Shown here: one piece after another, positions 33,112 to 64,000 of the stretch
Numbering within the stretch: position 1 is the stretch's first letter
Layout of the letters: each line of letters starts with the position of its first letter
NCBI GenBank assembly: GCA_036898135.1
Contig: CM072511.1
Location: forward strand, 45,680,641-45,744,640
Direction: 5' to 3'
DNA from: Oncomelania hupensis
Taxonomy: Eukaryota; Mollusca; Gastropoda; Littorinimorpha; Pomatiopsidae
DNA length: 64,000 nucleotides
The notes under the pieces: generated by a model
The model's database searches: none
Seen by the model: only the letters and a program-made list of their open reading frames with translations
What the model was told of the DNA's origin: nothing
Program-made: the position numbers and the translations under genes

Positions 33112-34946
33112 ATTCACAATAACAACAATAATTCACGATAAGCATTGTTCAGCGCATAATAAATACAATAAAGTAATAACAATAAGCATAGCCATCATTA
33201 CCCATATATACGTAACCATAATTATTGTACTGTACAATGTTGGGCAAATCACTCTTCAGCCAAAATAGATTTTCATGCTAGCACAACCGATCTGTTTGTA
33301 TAAACAGATGTACCTCACGTTAAAATATCATCAAGGATTAAAAAGTGTACGCTATTATTCTAATACATCGTATATATTCTATATGATGCTAATACATGAT
33401 CAAAATAAATAACAATAAAGTGAGTAAACTCTGCTATTTCGTAAAACATCGTACAACCCTTTAATATAGCCTGTACTACAGCACCAATGAAAATCAATGT
33501 GGGCATCAAAACATTATAATATCACTGGAACCAATTAATGCCAATAGTAAGTGATGACAAATCAAATTTGATGAAATATTGTACATTAATGTATAGCATC
33601 ATGTAAATAAAAGCAATGGAATTCTGAAGACAGCAAAATATGTAAAATCATATACATTGCAAAATAAATTGCATACATTCTGGATTTCATTTAAAATATA
33701 ATGCAGTAACAATCTTTGTAATGCATCGCTCTATATAATAGTCATAAATCCGATCCTCCTCATATTCCACCCAATGTCACAGGCAAGGTAATAAAACGAA
33801 TGAAATCTGGTGATCCGAAATATACATTAGAACACTGGCACAACTCATGATGATCATCTACAGCGACAGGATAATAGCTGCAGTATTGTCATGTCATTAT
33901 CATGATTATTGTCATAATTATATTGTCGTTACAACCATCGAAAAGCCTTTCACGCCGAATCGATTTCAGCAGCACGCACGAAGGCCTTGCACAATACGAA
34001 AGACATAGGATACCAACTTATTTAAATTAAAACAAAAAAAATAAATACAAGAAAAAAGTGTTTGTATATTTCAAGGCATGGTGTTCTTAATCTTTTGTCC
34101 CTTTCAGCTAATTTAGGTACCGGATGAACTCCAACTGACAGGAAAGTTTCAGGTTTAATAGAAATAATTCCAGAAAAATTGTCGCACATAATGTATCTAA
34201 GATGGAACAAACAACCACCACACACAAAAAGACGTTTGTGTTGGTTTGGTTTTGAAAAAAAAATTAATACTTTTAATTTAGTTTTAGAATACACAGATCC
34301 TGAAGTATTGATGTCTAAATAACGAAATTAATTTAGGTACACCGTAGCCAACTGGCTAAACATTTGGAAATTAGTCTTTAACAATGCTTTTATCTTTTCA
34401 TTTGTAAAGAGGAAGCCAACGACTTTCGTGATTTAGAACACATTTTTCCTCCTAATTTGTCTTTTTGGCACAGAGACAACACTCTTATTATATAACTAAC
34501 AATGTACTTGATGAAATCTTCGCGTATACCCCATTATCCAAAACAAACATATAATGTGTATTCCAACAAAGCGCTATCCAAACAAATAGTTCAAATAATA
34601 TATTCACCACAATGTACAGTATAAAGCAACAGGTAAACAACTCTTGCATCAAAAGACTGCAATGAAGTAGCATCAACAGGTCAAGCACATACAAAAAGGT
34701 CAATTAATATGTAAAATGGAAAAAACCCAAAAGTTAATTACATTCATTCCTTTATCAGTACGCCCTATTTTCTCCTTCTCCAAACGCGTATGGTGTTTAG
34801 ATGAATGTTCATTTTTCCATGATGTCAACGGCGTGTATATTCGTTGCGACGTCATTATGACCTAATACTTGTCGTCGCGAATATAATGTATGTAACGGTT
34901 TATTTGCCACTTGTGTCTTAGTCCATTCAGGCTACGCCGTTTGTTA
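33112..34946. other. AT-rich region downstream of the GalNAc-T gene
   Basis: Likely holds the GalNAc-T 3' UTR near its right side; no ORF or repeat recognised. Confidence 0.4.
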
Positions 34947-34950
34947 TTTA

Positions 34951-34952
<2 letters not shown>
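34947..34952 (-). promoter_or_regulatory. Possible polyadenylation signal AATAAA overlapping the GalNAc-T stop
   Basis: The minus strand reads TTTAATAAATAAC, where TAA is the stop codon. A signal this close would give almost no 3' UTR; a downstream site may be used instead. Confidence 0.25.
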
Positions 34953-62040
<27,088 letters not shown>

Positions 62041-62742
62041 CTTTAGCTGGCTGACTGGTTCTCAGGTAAATTACGACTCCAATTGGTCTTCGTCAGTCAG
62101 CAAGCTATTGCTTCCAGTTTTATAGAATCGTCCACATTGACCTCACCTGAGAACAAGAAAGCAATCGTGGTTGTTAGGTCTTTCCATGAAGATCTCACAG
62201 CCACTTCTTTAACTCTCCAACTAAATGAAAAAAATCCGCACTTTATAACAATACAACCACCGTCTAATTCTTTGGAAACTTGAAGATAAACACGCAAAAA
62301 TTGTTCGAATTATAATTTAGTAGTATAATTGTACTACGAAAATCACTCTTTTTGTAGAAGTCACACCAAGGATGTAGATACTCTGACCACAAATCACAGT
62401 TATGGATTTTAAAAGGAATGAACTGCCAAATCAATTATTACTTCACTTATACACTCGGCAGGTACGTTAATTCGGCAGGACGTCTACACAACACCTTGAT
62501 GATATCATAGGCATGCTCTTACGACCTGCTGAGTGAACTTCAGAACGTAAAGAAATTTTTGAATCCCAGCATAAACTCATTTGGCAAAAGGGCCTTCTCC
62601 ACTTATGCTCCAGTACTCTGGAATTCTCTCTCTTACAGGTATTACCTACCCAGCCTCTTCCATCATTCAAGACTGTTCCAACAGTACTTAAAGCTTGATC
62701 CGTGGATGAACATCTGTCTATATAAGTTATAACACATGGAAT
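62041..62742. other. Upstream region of the GalNAc-T gene
   Basis: Should contain the 5' UTR and promoter unless a further non-coding exon lies outside. A possible donor CTCAG|GTGAGG (minus, ~62150) and acceptor AACCAG (~62055) are visible but unproven. No TATA box evident. Confidence 0.35.
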
Positions 62743-62750
62743 TCGAAAGG

Positions 62751-63159
62751 TGAGGGGCCGGGTAGCTCAGTTGGTAAGAGCGTCTTGCTAGTAACCGAAA
62801 GGTCGCTGGTTCGAATCCCGGATTGGTCAACGTGTGATCATATTATTTTCCCCTTTACCAACAACTGGCCCGCTGGTGTCAGTATAAATCGGTCCAGTAG
62901 TCACCTATATGCGAAAGTGGGGCCGGGTAGCTCAGTTGGTAAGAGCGTCTTCCTAGTAACCGAAAGGTCGCTGGTTCGAATCCCGGATTGGTCAACGTGT
63001 GATCATATTATTTTCCCCTTTACCAACAACTGGCCCGCTGGTGTCAGTATAAATCGGTCCAGTAGTCACCTATATGCGAAAGTGTCGTGTGACTATAATC
63101 TACATACAAACACTATATGCGAAAGTGTCGTGTGACTATAATCTACAAACAAAAAAAAA
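62751..63159 (+). mobile_element. Dimeric tRNA SINE (TGAGGGGCCGGG family), plus extra tail
   Basis: Unit 1 62751-62918, unit 2 62919-~63111, then a third partial unit (TATATGCGAAAGTGTCGTGT then GACTATAATC) ending in an A run. One 8-bp duplication TCGAAAGG (62743-62750, 63160-63167) flanks the whole. The two tRNA-like heads differ by a single base (CTTGCTAG / CTTCCTAG). Confidence 0.88.
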
Positions 63160-63167
63160 TCGAAAGG

Positions 63168-63394
63168 AATTGTGGCTTGAGCGCATCCACTTTATGTCAC
63201 CCCCCTGACCCCCCACCCCTCCCCAAAAAAATTAATGGTAGTTAGTATGTATGTTTGTGTGTGTGTGTGTGTACGTGTGTTTGTGTGGTTGTTTGGTCGT
63301 TGTTATATTTCTTTAGATCCAATTTTGTGTTTTAGCCTTTGGTCCGAGCGAATGCGTGTGAAAAGCGCTTTGAGCAAGCATTTTGCGTTATGTC

Positions 63395-63468
<74 letters not shown>

Positions 63469-63775
63469 ACATTGCTAACAGACGCTTACTTTATGAAGTC
63501 ATTGAGAAACGATTTAATCAACCGTATTGCCAAATTTAAATCACACTCTTTAGAGCTAATTCCAACTTAAACGGTTTAATTAGACGTGTAGCCAGCAATT
63601 ATCAAAATTCTTTGAAACTAGGCCTATGATGCATAGTGTTTTTATAGTAATGTTGTTCTTATACATCACTTCATCAGCTCAAGAGCTGCTTAAGGCTTAG
63701 GCCGAAACAACTATAATTCAAGCAGCCCGATACGCTGATTTGGTGCTTTGTATACACCGTCTAACGCCACAGATG
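63168..63775. other. Spacer with (TTA)n
   Basis: C-run near 63199-63230, (GT)n near 63258-63272 and (TTA)n at ~63401-63466; AAAGCGCTTTGAGCAAGCAT at ~63360 resembles the 3' tail of the SINE/LINE-tail family. No gene. Confidence 0.5.
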
Positions 63776-64000
63776 ACCCCTTGGGGTCATGAGCAATCTT
63801 GCCACTGTAGATTGTTCAAACCTATAAAGAGAACAGTGAAAGCCACAGCTTTTTTTTTTTTTTTTATCAGTTTATAGTCCCCTCTTTTCCCGATAAGGAT
63901 TTTCCTTTATAGGCAAGACAGATTCACTGCGGCAACAGTACCCCCGTTGGAGTGCCGGGGGTTTTCAGTATAAATAGTATCCCCACTTTATGGAAATTTA
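63776..64000 (+). mobile_element. 0.7-kb retroposon, 5' part, cut by the right edge
   Basis: Starts ACCCCTTGGGGTCATGAGCA, the family's fixed first base; contains a T-run insertion at ~63850 and continues past the window. Confidence 0.88.

Noticed and set aside
62754..63155. CRISPR-like direct repeat array
   Set aside because: The repeats are SINE units with pol III boxes in animal DNA; there are no regular spacers.

Overview
This is animal nuclear DNA: intron-rich genes with GT-AG splice sites, tRNA-derived SINEs, several LINE families, DNA-transposon derivatives and very long microsatellites. A lophotrochozoan, most likely a gastropod mollusc, fits the repeat style and the invertebrate-type proteins, but that assignment is inference from general impression.

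Two host genes can be read exon by exon, both on the minus strand. (1) An SLC22 / organic-cation-transporter-like MFS carrier: six in-phase exons at 6382..1171 encode the first ~410 residues, and the gene continues past the left edge. (2) A complete polypeptide N-acetylgalactosaminyltransferase (GalNAc-T, GT27, O-glycosylation initiator): ten exons between 62040 and 34951 join without a frame break into 1827 bp (608 residues plus stop), with N-terminal signal-anchor, catalytic domain and C-terminal ricin-type lectin domain. The two genes have no evident functional link.

Layout: 1-6.4 kb SLC22-like gene with intronic SINE, LINE and hairpins; 6.4-35 kb gene-poor DNA dominated by repeats (an ORF1-only LINE with an intact 645-residue gag-like ORF, a solo LTR, tRNA SINEs, RTE-like and CR1-like LINE pieces, a ~0.7 kb retroposon family, minisatellite and microsatellites, a short interstitial TTAGGG tract); 35-62 kb GalNAc-T gene whose introns are full of transposons; 62-64 kb SINE dimer and another 0.7 kb retroposon copy cut by the right edge.

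No new multi-gene system is visible. The notable observations concern transposons: a hAT-like element whose 8-bp target duplication is the 5' splice site of GalNAc-T exon 5; a palindrome-rich MITE ending 15 nt from the 3' splice site of exon 2; a ~706-bp retroposon family with a fixed 5' end and no tRNA head, together with 30-74 bp insertions of its extreme 3' end flanked by perfect target duplications; an ORF1-only LINE; a solo LTR with a perfect 77-bp-arm palindrome; and a decayed tandem copy of an SLC22 exon. Exon boundaries were read by hand from splice consensus, phase and family similarity; no alignment or transcript data were used.
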